A DNA stretch of 64,000 nt from the NCBI GenBank assembly GCA_022822905.1, contig JAJDYE010000027.1, positions 62,001-126,000 of the forward strand. Reading direction: 5' to 3'. A model generated the notes under the pieces. It was given only the letters and a program-made list of their open reading frames with translations. It ran no database searches and was not told the DNA's origin. This document shows positions 53,122-61,112 of this stretch, piece after piece. Position 1 is the first letter of the stretch; every line of letters starts with the position of its first letter. This DNA is from Acidimicrobiia bacterium (lineage in GTDB: Bacteria > Actinomycetota > Acidimicrobiia > Acidimicrobiales > Bin134). Made by a program: the position numbers and the translations under genes.

Positions 53122-55506
53122 TTAGGTCGCGCCGTCGGCCACCAAAACGACTTGGTCGCTGGCCAATGCTTCGATCTGTTCAGCGGTGTAGCTGAGCTCA
53201 GCCAGGATCTCAGCGGTGTGCTCGCCGCACTCGCAGGGACCTCGCTGAACCGCCTCTTTGGTGTCGCTGAAGTTCACCAGCTGCCCGACGTCCTCGAACA
53301 GTCCCACCGACATCGACACAGTTTGCGCCCGTAGCCCGAGAGCGAGAGCCTCGGGGTCGTCGAAGAAGTCGCGGCAGAACTCCTCATTCACCACCTCAGC
53401 CGGCACGCGGTTGGAATCAAGCAGCTTGAACGCCTCATCAGCAGAGCGCTCCCGGCACCACGAGGAGATCTCTTCGCTCAGCGCCTGGCCGTGCTCGGCC
53501 CGGGCCGCCGGATCGGAATACCGGTTGTCGGAGGCCAATCGCTCAAAGCCCGGGACCATACACAGAGCCGCCCAGGCCGGCTCATCGATCACCGCGATGG
53601 CGATGTATCCGTCGCTGGTCTCGTACATGCGATAGAGGGCGCTGAGGCCCCACTGGTCGGCATCGACCTGATCCCAGGTAACTTCCGGGTCTTCGGGGTT
53701 GATCCAGGCATAAGACGTGGCCAGAAGGGTGGCATTGACGATAGATGTGCTTACCGAGCGGCCTGTCCCGGTGCGCTCCCGGTCGAACAGCGCCAACGCG
53801 ATAGCGGTGGCACTGAGCATCGCGTTTCCCGTGTCTCCCATTCCCGAGCGCGACCACATTGGAGGATTGCCGCTTGAGCAGGCACCGTCTTCCCACTCTG
53901 TGCCGCACAGCGCGGCGGCGGTCTGGTCGGTGCCAGGCAGATCGGAGCGCGGCCCTTTCTCGTAGCCCCGGGAGTTGCAGATCACCAGGTCGGGACGGCG
54001 TTCCCGCAGCGAAGCTTCGTCGATCCCCAGGCGGGCCATCGCACCGGGCCGCCAGTTGGTGGCGATGACGTCGGCCTGGTCGATGAGCTGGTGCAAGATC
54101 TCCAGTCCGCGGGGATCCTTGAGGTTGACCGAGATGCTTCGCTTGCCCCGGTTGGTGCCGAGCCCCATGTGCGTGCCCGCCCAGAAGGTGTCGTGCAGCG
54201 CATGGATCTTGATGACGTCAGCGCCGAGGTCGGCGAGCATCCTCGGCCCGAAGGGCCCGGCCACCCCGAGGCCTAGGTCGAGCACCTTGATTCCGGCCAA
54301 CGGACCTCCGGCGAGCTCGGCGGCGCCATTCGACCGGGCCTGCGTTTGCGCCCCGAAGGGCTCACCGAACTCCAGAGGGTTGCCGATGTGGCGGATCCGA
54401 CCGTGTTGGGGATGGTCAACCTCGGCCACGCATCCATCCGCCAGGAACGACTCGTCGAGCAAGGCCTCGAGCGGGGAGCGCACCAATGCGACCCCCATTT
54501 CGTTCGCCTCTGCCTCGGCCACCCAGTCGCGGGCCGGGAGTCGCTTGAAGGCTTCGGCCAGCTCGGGGTAGAGGAAGTGGGTGACGAGCAAGTCCTCAGC
54601 AGTCATGCCGATGCGATCAGAACCCCGGCGATAGTCGGTGTTGGGGCCAGTGGCGGTGGCTGAGGAAGCCGAACCGGTTTCGCGGACCCAAGCCGGCCAA
54701 ATTGACCAGTGGTGGACCCATCGTCCGTCGGCGCACTCGAATAGGCCTTCGATCGATCGGCTGTCGGTGGGCCACATCCAATACAGGGGGCTGTCTTCAG
54801 GACGCTCGACCCGTTGCCAGACGAGGGACGCGGCGAACAATGCGCCCTGGAACAGCGATGTCTCCACCGCCTGGCCCCTGCCGATTACCTCGCGCGCCCG
54901 CAGGGCGGCCGCGATCCCGAAGATGGCCAGATGAGCTGCGCCCAGGCTGGGCCAGTTCGTCCGGGGGAATATGGGTCCAGGTCGATCGACACCTCGGACC
55001 ATCCCATCAGGAGGGCCGAACTCGGGGGACGGGGGCTCGCGCCGGCCGATGTAGTTCATGGCCGTCCCCACCCGGCCCCGCTGGTCGAAGTACAGGCCGG
55101 TCCGAGCGGCGACCAGGGCATCGATTCCGGGCCGGTCTCGGTGGTCGGAATGATGCCCGTAGCCGGTGATGGAACAGGAGATGACCTGGGGGTTGATCTC
55201 CGCCAGTGCGGCGTGGCTGAGGCCCAAGCGGTGGGTGGTGTCGCTGGAGAACGCGCTGACAACGATGTCTGAGCTCTCCACCAGCTCCCGGAACGAAGCA
55301 GCATCGGCTTCGCTGTGGAGGTCGAGCGGGATGCGCTCTGCGCCCCGGTGCCACACCACATAGCCCGACTGATTTGCGAATGGATCGCCTTGCGGAGGCT
55401 GGATGCGGACGACTTCGGCGCCGTTGTCCTCCAGGATCATCGTGGCCATGGGACCTGCGATGCCCCATGACAGGTCGAGCACTCGCACCCCGCTCAGGAT
55501 CCCCAT
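53122..55506 (-). CDS. tandem family III CoA-transferase (two CaiB/BaiF domains)
   Basis: This 794-aa protein has two family III CoA-transferase halves. The first opens GVRVLDLSWGIAGPMATMIL and has the PGIDALV segment with the catalytic-type Asp. The second opens GIKVLDLGLGVAGPFGPRML and has PGTDQTAAALCG. Both halves keep the Asp motif, so both may be active. Most family members are about 400 aa single chains forming interlocked dimers; here one polypeptide would mimic a dimer. The ATG at 55506 has GGAGGGAG before it. It is divergent from an amidohydrolase. Confidence 0.9.
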   Translation of the reverse strand: MGILSGVRVLDLSWGIAGPMATMILEDNGAEVVRIQPPQGDPFANQSGYVVWHRGAERIPLDLHSEADAASFRELVESSDIVVSAFSSDTTHRLGLSHAALAEINPQVISCSITGYGHHSDHRDRPGIDALVAARTGLYFDQRGRVGTAMNYIGRREPPSPEFGPPDGMVRGVDRPGPIFPRTNWPSLGAAHLAIFGIAAALRAREVIGRGQAVETSLFQGALFAASLVWQRVERPEDSPLYWMWPTDSRSIEGLFECADGRWVHHWSIWPAWVRETGSASSATATGPNTDYRRGSDRIGMTAEDLLVTHFLYPELAEAFKRLPARDWVAEAEANEMGVALVRSPLEALLDESFLADGCVAEVDHPQHGRIRHIGNPLEFGEPFGAQTQARSNGAAELAGGPLAGIKVLDLGLGVAGPFGPRMLADLGADVIKIHALHDTFWAGTHMGLGTNRGKRSISVNLKDPRGLEILHQLIDQADVIATNWRPGAMARLGIDEASLRERRPDLVICNSRGYEKGPRSDLPGTDQTAAALCGTEWEDGACSSGNPPMWSRSGMGDTGNAMLSATAIALALFDRERTGTGRSVSTSIVNATLLATSYAWINPEDPEVTWDQVDADQWGLSALYRMYETSDGYIAIAVIDEPAWAALCMVPGFERLASDNRYSDPAARAEHGQALSEEISSWCRERSADEAFKLLDSNRVPAEVVNEEFCRDFFDDPEALALGLRAQTVSMSVGLFEDVGQLVNFSDTKEAVQRGPCECGEHTAEILAELSYTAEQIEALASDQVVLVADGAT

Positions 55507-55592
55507 TGCTTCTCCCTCCGCCACCAGTCCAAGTCAAGTGGTGATTTCTCCCAGGGTTAGGATAAGTCCCGATTCTCAACCAAGGGAGATTC

Positions 55593-56702
55593 ATGACTGC
55601 GACTGCACCACTGGAGTCAACCGCTGACCTCGAAGCGCGGGAGTTGCTTGTGTCTTCGGACTCGCACGTCCGGTTGACTCATGAAGGAGTGAAGGACCGG
55701 CTGGCGACGAAATTCCACAGTGACTACGACCAAGCCGTCGCCCAGGTCGGGGGCGGGGTGGCCACTCGCGCCGGCCAGAACACGATGCCCCCGGGATTTG
55801 AGGGGGTGCGACATGCCATAGGCCGGCCAGGAAATCTCGACGGTCATGAACGCTTGAAGGACATGGACCAAGACGGCGTCGACGTGGAGGTGTGCTACTG
55901 CGAGTTCAGCGCATTCCGCTACCTGTATCTCATGAAGGACGGGTGGCGGGAGGCCACCCGGGCGTTCAATGACTCGCTGATCGCATTCGGGGAAGCCGAT
56001 CCCACCCGCCTGGTGGTGTCGTACCAGATCCCGATTCACGACATCGACGTCGCCGTCGAGGAAGTCCACCGAGTTGCCTCCCTGGGTGGCAACTCGCTGC
56101 AACTGCCCGTGTACCCCGTCGAACTGGGCGCCCCCGACTACTACGACCGGGTCTACGACCCCCTGTGGGCGGCCATCCAGGAGACCGGGCTCCCGGCCTG
56201 CTTCCACATCGGGCTCGCACCGATCGACTATTTCCAAGATGAGATGCCCCAATTCGGGCAGGGTTGCATCCAGCCGATGTCAGCGATGTTCACCTCGGTG
56301 CAGTACGCCAACTTCATACTGAGCGGGATCTTCGTTCGGTTCCCCGAGCTGAAGACGGTGTGGGTGGAGCCCGGAGTGGGCTGGATCCCATGGTGGCTGT
56401 TCATCATCGACCAGATGAAGACGGTGACCAACTACCCCTTCAACGAGATCGATGAGCGCCCCAGTTTCTACTTCAACCGCAACATGTCCGTAACGTTCAT
56501 CCACGAGCCGTTTGCGGTCCACAAGCTCCGCTACGACATCGGCGTCGAGAACATGATGTGGTCCACCGATTACCCCCATCCCGCCTGCACCTGGCCGGAC
56601 TCCCGAGAACTGGTCAACCAGGACTTCGAAGGCATCCCTGCTGATGAGCGCGAGCTGATTTTGAGCGGCAATGCCATCCGGGTCTGGAATCTCGACCTCT
56701 GA
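55593..56702 (+). CDS. amidohydrolase family protein (COG2159-type)
   Basis: This 369-aa amidohydrolase_2 fold protein has LLVSSDSHVRLTHEGV at the N-terminus (metal DxH), CFHIGLAPID in mid barrel, and WSTDYPHPACTW near the end with the conserved Asp. It belongs to the ACMSD/decarboxylase-like branch, common in actinobacterial degradation loci. The ATG has AAGGGAG upstream. It resembles the protein at 58442 in arrangement but the sequences differ widely. Confidence 0.88.
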   Translation: MTATAPLESTADLEARELLVSSDSHVRLTHEGVKDRLATKFHSDYDQAVAQVGGGVATRAGQNTMPPGFEGVRHAIGRPGNLDGHERLKDMDQDGVDVEVCYCEFSAFRYLYLMKDGWREATRAFNDSLIAFGEADPTRLVVSYQIPIHDIDVAVEEVHRVASLGGNSLQLPVYPVELGAPDYYDRVYDPLWAAIQETGLPACFHIGLAPIDYFQDEMPQFGQGCIQPMSAMFTSVQYANFILSGIFVRFPELKTVWVEPGVGWIPWWLFIIDQMKTVTNYPFNEIDERPSFYFNRNMSVTFIHEPFAVHKLRYDIGVENMMWSTDYPHPACTWPDSRELVNQDFEGIPADERELILSGNAIRVWNLDL

Positions 56703-56724
56703 GAATTCTCAGCGCTCTCCCCGC

Positions 56725-57906
56725 TCAGTCGAGCGTCAGGATCGCCCCGGTCCGGCTGGCGGAGATAACCGCGGTTCGGGCATCGGCCACCTGATTGACA
56801 GCGGTGCCTCGTAGCTGACGCACCGCCTCCAGCACGAGGTTGAGCCCGTGGATGTAGCCCTCGCCGATCAACCCGCCGTTGGTGTTGGTGGGCAGCGAGC
56901 CGTCGAGGGCCAGGCTGCCGTCGGCGATGAAGTCCTTCGCCTCGCCGAACCCGCAGAACCCCAGTCCTTCGAGTTGCATAAGCAAAATGGGGGAGAAGGC
57001 GTCGTAGATCAGAGCGACGTCAATGTCGTCTCGAGAGAACCCCGCATCTTCGAAAAGACGGCGGCCCAGCGCCACTGTGCCGTCCATGACGGACAGGTCG
57101 GGCCGGTAGTGGTCGCTGGCGATCTCCTGCTCGAAGAGGCCGGCCGTCGATGCGGTTCCGATGCGAACAGGGGTGTGCGGCAGGTCGGCGGCTCGCTGTG
57201 ACCCGGTGATCACCAAAGCAACTGAGCCGTCGGTCTCCTGGCAGCAGTCCAGCAAGTGGATGCAAGGCTCGACGATCCACCGTGACTCCTGGTGCTCATC
57301 CAGGGTGATCGGATTCTGGTACCCCCAAGCCGCGGGGTTGGTGGCGGCATACTCGCGCAGCTGGACCACCGCACGCCCGAAGTCGGCGCTCTCCACCCCG
57401 AATTCGTGCATATAGCGCACTGAGTTGAGTGCCATCCAAGATGCCGGAGTCAACACCCCAAAGGGCATGCACCACTGCATGGCCGTGGTTCCCGAATGAC
57501 CCGAAGTGGGAGAGGGTGCTGTTTTGGCCGATCCAAAACGAGAGGCTCCAGATCGGGCTCGTATCGCCCGGTAGGCCACGACCACTTCCGCGGCGCCGCT
57601 GGCCACCGCAGCCGCTGCGTGCTGCAAGACGCCCACCGATCCGCCGCCCCCGTAAGGGATTCTGGCCGAGAAATTGACCTCCTCGAACCCCACCGAGCGG
57701 ACAAGCTCGGTTTCTTCCACGGGGTCAACGGTGTAGCTGACGATCCCGTCGACATCGGCCGCGGCAAGGCCGGCATCGTCAAGGGCGGCGGTAATCGATT
57801 CGCAGGCCAGTTGGAGCTCAGTGCGGCCGGCCCGGCGGGAGAACTCCGTGCAGCCGGCCCCGATGATAGAAGCCGCCCCGCGGGCCAGAGTGCGGCGGCC
57901 CGTCAC
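56725..57906 (-). CDS. Ltp/SCP-x-like thiolase superfamily protein
   Basis: This 393-aa thiolase-fold protein of the lipid-transfer-protein type has IIGAGCTEFSRRAGRTEL, AAADVDGIVSY, PYGGGGSVGVLQHAAAAVASG, IYDAFSPILLMQLEGLGFC, and TNTNGGLIGEGYIHGLN. The usual N-terminal nucleophilic Cys position reads GGGGS, so it is not a normal thiolase. Ltp2-type members act as aldolases with a DUF35 partner during steroid side-chain degradation. The DUF35 gene overlaps it by 4 nt upstream. Confidence 0.9.
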   Translation of the reverse strand: MTGRRTLARGAASIIGAGCTEFSRRAGRTELQLACESITAALDDAGLAAADVDGIVSYTVDPVEETELVRSVGFEEVNFSARIPYGGGGSVGVLQHAAAAVASGAAEVVVAYRAIRARSGASRFGSAKTAPSPTSGHSGTTAMQWCMPFGVLTPASWMALNSVRYMHEFGVESADFGRAVVQLREYAATNPAAWGYQNPITLDEHQESRWIVEPCIHLLDCCQETDGSVALVITGSQRAADLPHTPVRIGTASTAGLFEQEIASDHYRPDLSVMDGTVALGRRLFEDAGFSRDDIDVALIYDAFSPILLMQLEGLGFCGFGEAKDFIADGSLALDGSLPTNTNGGLIGEGYIHGLNLVLEAVRQLRGTAVNQVADARTAVISASRTGAILTLD

Positions 57907-58319
57907 AAGTCCTCGCTAGGACGGAATACGGGGATCAGGGGACCGTCGGCGGTGGGGACGAAGTGCGCGTGGACCGGCATGCCGATGCGCACGTCATCCT
58001 TCGAGACATCGGTGAGGCACGACAGCAAGCGAACTCCCTCTTCGAGATCCACCAGGGCCGCGATAACCGGGTACTCGAATGCCGGATGCTGGGGGTGGTG
58101 GAGTATGGCATAGCTGTACAGGGTTCCCTGCCCGCTGAGCTCGGCTATTTCCACCTCCAATGATGAACAGGCCGGGCACATGGGACGCGGCGGGTGACGC
58201 AGTCTGCCGCAACCCGCACAACGCTGGGCCACGAGGCGGCCCTCGGCGGCCGCGTCCCAGAACATGGCGCTGTCATCGGTGACCGTGGGCGACGGCCGGG
58301 TTGGGGCATCGGCGGCCAT
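57903..58319 (-). CDS. DUF35 zinc-ribbon/OB-fold protein, Ltp partner
   Basis: This 138-aa protein has a rubredoxin-like zinc ribbon (CAGCGRLRHPPRPMCPAC, four Cys) followed by an OB-fold (GTLYSYAILHHPQHPAFEYPVIAALVDL). DUF35 proteins form complexes with Ltp-type thiolases. It overlaps the Ltp gene by 4 nt. I use the ATG at 58319, preceded by AAGGGAG; the longer start at 58373 adds an unrelated leader. Confidence 0.92.
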   Translation of the reverse strand: MAADAPTRPSPTVTDDSAMFWDAAAEGRLVAQRCAGCGRLRHPPRPMCPACSSLEVEIAELSGQGTLYSYAILHHPQHPAFEYPVIAALVDLEEGVRLLSCLTDVSKDDVRIGMPVHAHFVPTADGPLIPVFRPSEDL

Positions 58320-58441
58320 TTGCTCTCCCTTCTGGAGGCGGCTTGTGCATGGTAGGTCGCCGTTAGCAGCCAAGGGCGGTTGTCGAAGCTAACCTGCGGA
58401 TTGATGACACTCCGCCACGGTCGCGAGGCTTGGGGCCGGTG

Positions 58442-59695
58442 ATGACGGCCAACGAGAACGAGCGGGTGTTGTTGGTGTCCGGCGATTCCCATGCCGGGCC
58501 GAGCCTGGAAGCGCTGCGGACATATTGTCCGTCGGCCTACTTGGCGGCCTTTGATGAGTTCACAGCGAGCACCGAGGTCGAGGAGATGCGCGCCGTGGTG
58601 CGGGAGAGCGGGTCGTTGTACATGAACACCTCGGGACACAATGACCCGGAGGCCCGCCTGGCCGACATGGACCGCGACGGCATTGCCGCCGAGGTGATCT
58701 TCCACAACAGCTTCAACGGCGAGCCGATTCCCTTCGTCGACGAGGGCTGGCCCGAACTCGACAATCCCGAGCTGGCCGGGGTGGGATTTCAGATCTACAA
58801 CCGCTGGCTCGCCGATTTCTGCTCGGCGGCACCCGACCGGCTGATCGGGTTGGCCCATATCCCGATGTGGGACATTGACGCCGCCATTCGAGAGGTTGGG
58901 TGGGCGGCCGACCACGGATTGCGGGCGGTCAACTTTCCCAGCGCCCGACCGCAATGGATCCAGTACAACGAGTCGGACTGGGACCCGTTCTGGGCCGTGG
59001 TGCAAGAAGCCGGGGTGGTGCTGGGGACCCATGCCGGGGCGGCCACCGATCCTGCTGTTCGGGATGTAGGTGGCACGCCGCTGCTCTTGATAGAGGCCGG
59101 TGGGGCGTACAACCGCCGGGCAGCGGCCCGCATGATCCTGGGGGGAGTGTTCGAGCGGTTCCCCGGCCTCAAGCTGGCCATGACCGAACAGCCCGGGGTG
59201 TGGATCCCCGCTGCCCTAGTCGAGCTCGATTCGGCGGCCCTGGCGCCGCTGCCGTTGTCCAACGCAGAGCTGTCCAGACCTCCCAGCGAATACTTCAAGC
59301 AAAACGTGTTTGTCGGGGCCAGCTTCATCGCCCCGTTCGAGGTAGAGGCCGCAGTAGAGGACTGGTGGTGGACGAATATCTTCTGGGGCCGCGACTACCC
59401 GCACCCCGAGGGCACCTGGCGCTATTCCGATGATCCAGAAGAGACCCCCATGACCCACCTATCGCTGCGCCACGCCATGGCCGGCGCCCCCCACGACAAG
59501 GTTCGGGCCATCGTCGGGGAAAACGCGGCCCGGGTCTATGGGCTCGACATGGCCGCGCTGCGGTCGATCGCCGGTGAGATCGGTCCGAGCATCGAGGAAA
59601 TCACCACTCCGCTGAAGGCAATTCCGGCCTTGGAGGGGCCTGAGCGCAAGGGCTATGGCTACTTCGCATTTCGAACTGTCGGCCCTTATGCGTGA
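58442..59695 (+). CDS. amidohydrolase family protein (COG2159-type)
   Basis: This 417-aa amidohydrolase_2 protein has VLLVSGDSHAGPS at the N-terminus, GTHAGAATDP mid-barrel, and GRDYPHPEGTW near the end. The C-terminal 50 residues extend beyond the barrel. It is longer than the paralogue at 55593. It starts at the ATG at 58442 (GTG at 58439 possible). It is divergent from the DUF35 gene and followed by an SDR and a cupin gene on the same strand. Confidence 0.88.
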   Translation: MTANENERVLLVSGDSHAGPSLEALRTYCPSAYLAAFDEFTASTEVEEMRAVVRESGSLYMNTSGHNDPEARLADMDRDGIAAEVIFHNSFNGEPIPFVDEGWPELDNPELAGVGFQIYNRWLADFCSAAPDRLIGLAHIPMWDIDAAIREVGWAADHGLRAVNFPSARPQWIQYNESDWDPFWAVVQEAGVVLGTHAGAATDPAVRDVGGTPLLLIEAGGAYNRRAAARMILGGVFERFPGLKLAMTEQPGVWIPAALVELDSAALAPLPLSNAELSRPPSEYFKQNVFVGASFIAPFEVEAAVEDWWWTNIFWGRDYPHPEGTWRYSDDPEETPMTHLSLRHAMAGAPHDKVRAIVGENAARVYGLDMAALRSIAGEIGPSIEEITTPLKAIPALEGPERKGYGYFAFRTVGPYA

Positions 59696-59744
59696 GTCTC
59701 GGCTCAAGGATTAGATTGCAAGCCCTCCCGAAGGAGTACAAGAG

Positions 59745-60539
59745 ATGACTGCTCGCAGCGACAACAGGGTTGCCATTGTTACTGGGGCACGGCCTTGGGG
59801 AGTTGGGGGATCGACGGCTCGGGCCCTCGCCCAACGGGGCTATGACATCGCGCTGATTGACGTCCGCCAGGACTGGGGGGAGCAGAGCGCTGAGGCCATC
59901 ATGGGAGAGACCGGCCAGCGGGCGATTTGGGTGCGGACCGACGTGTCGAATCGCGATGATGTCGTGGCCATGGCTGATGCCGTGCTGGGGGAGTTCGGTC
60001 GCATTGATGCGCTGGTCAACAACGCGGCGATCGGTGGGGCCAGCAGCACCGAGGGCTTTGAGGTGGAGGAATTCAACCGGGTGATCGGCGTCAACTTGCT
60101 CGGTCCGATGCTGTGTACCCAGGCAGTAATTCCGGCGATGAAGGAGGCCAACTATGGCCGGGTGGTCAGCGTGGCCTCGACGGCACCCTTCAACCCGCCT
60201 CCAGCAGATATGAGCCCCGTGTCTCTGTACAACGCCGCCAAAGGAGGTTTGATTGCCTGGACCAAGTCAGCCGCCGCGGAATTGGCCCCCTACGGCATCG
60301 TGGCGAACGTTGTCGCTCTCGGCGGCATCTCGACTGGCGGCATGGGCAGCGAGAATCCTCCGACTCCTGAACAGGACGAGCATATGTTGAATGTCGTGCA
60401 CCGCGGCTTGCTGCCATGGGGCCGGGTCCTGCGAGTCGATGAAGCAGCCGATGTGATCGCCTATGCGGCCTCCGCACCGAGCCACGCCATGCTCGGGGCC
60501 ACCATCCACGCCAGCGGCGGACGGGTCATGCCGCTCTGA
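59745..60539 (+). CDS. short-chain dehydrogenase/reductase
   Basis: This 264-aa classical SDR has AIVTGARPWGVGGSTARALA (a variant TGxxxGxG loop), NNAAIGG, VASTAP (catalytic Ser) and YNAAKGG (YxxxK). It ends GATIHASGGRVMPL. Predicted to oxidise a hydroxyacyl or similar intermediate. The ATG has GAAGGAG upstream. Part of a putative operon with the amidohydrolase and a cupin. Confidence 0.93.
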   Translation: MTARSDNRVAIVTGARPWGVGGSTARALAQRGYDIALIDVRQDWGEQSAEAIMGETGQRAIWVRTDVSNRDDVVAMADAVLGEFGRIDALVNNAAIGGASSTEGFEVEEFNRVIGVNLLGPMLCTQAVIPAMKEANYGRVVSVASTAPFNPPPADMSPVSLYNAAKGGLIAWTKSAAAELAPYGIVANVVALGGISTGGMGSENPPTPEQDEHMLNVVHRGLLPWGRVLRVDEAADVIAYAASAPSHAMLGATIHASGGRVMPL

Positions 60540-60585
60540 GTTCGGTTGAAGAAGAGTCCCGCAGAACCTGAGAAAGAGGAATGCA

Positions 60586-61098
60586 ATGGAAGACGGAGAG
60601 CAGGTCCGCCGGGTGGTTACAGGGCACGATGGGGATGGCCGATCGGTGGTCGTCTTCAACGACGTTCACGACTACAAACGGCGGATTCAGATTTGGACCA
60701 CAGAGGGTTCCCCGGCGGACAACTCTGGCACGGTCACCGATACTGCCCAGCGCGAGACTCGCCTGGAAGCCCCTCCGCAGGGATCGATGTTCTGGCTGGT
60801 TGAACTCCCTCCGAGCCTGGAGATCGACCCTGAAGCAGCAGCTGCCACGGCTGAGAGGCTCGCCGCAGAGGGCGCGGTCACCCATAGCGATAGCCGACCC
60901 GGGATGCACACCACTAGAACGATCGACTACATGGTGGTTCTCGACGGTGAAGTCACCCTGCTGTTGGACGAGGGCGAGGTGACCCTGCACAAGTACGACA
61001 CGGTGGTCCAGCGCGGGACGGCTCACCATTGGGAGAACCGAGGCACCGAGCCGGCCCGCCTGGCCTTCGTCCTCCTCGATGCCCAGCCGCTGCCGTAA
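60586..61098 (+). CDS. cupin-domain protein
   Basis: This 170-aa protein has a single cupin barrel in its C-terminal half: GMHTTRTIDYMVVLDGEVTLLL, then KYDTVVQRGTAHHWEN, with His residues for metal binding. The N-terminal half includes YKRRIQIWTTEG and may be a swapped strand region. Function is open: an enzyme, a sensor or a storage cupin. Follows the SDR on the same strand; AAGAGGA precedes the ATG. Confidence 0.87.
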   Translation: MEDGEQVRRVVTGHDGDGRSVVVFNDVHDYKRRIQIWTTEGSPADNSGTVTDTAQRETRLEAPPQGSMFWLVELPPSLEIDPEAAAATAERLAAEGAVTHSDSRPGMHTTRTIDYMVVLDGEVTLLLDEGEVTLHKYDTVVQRGTAHHWENRGTEPARLAFVLLDAQPLP

Positions 61099-61112
61099 GG
61101 AGCTTGGCCTCG

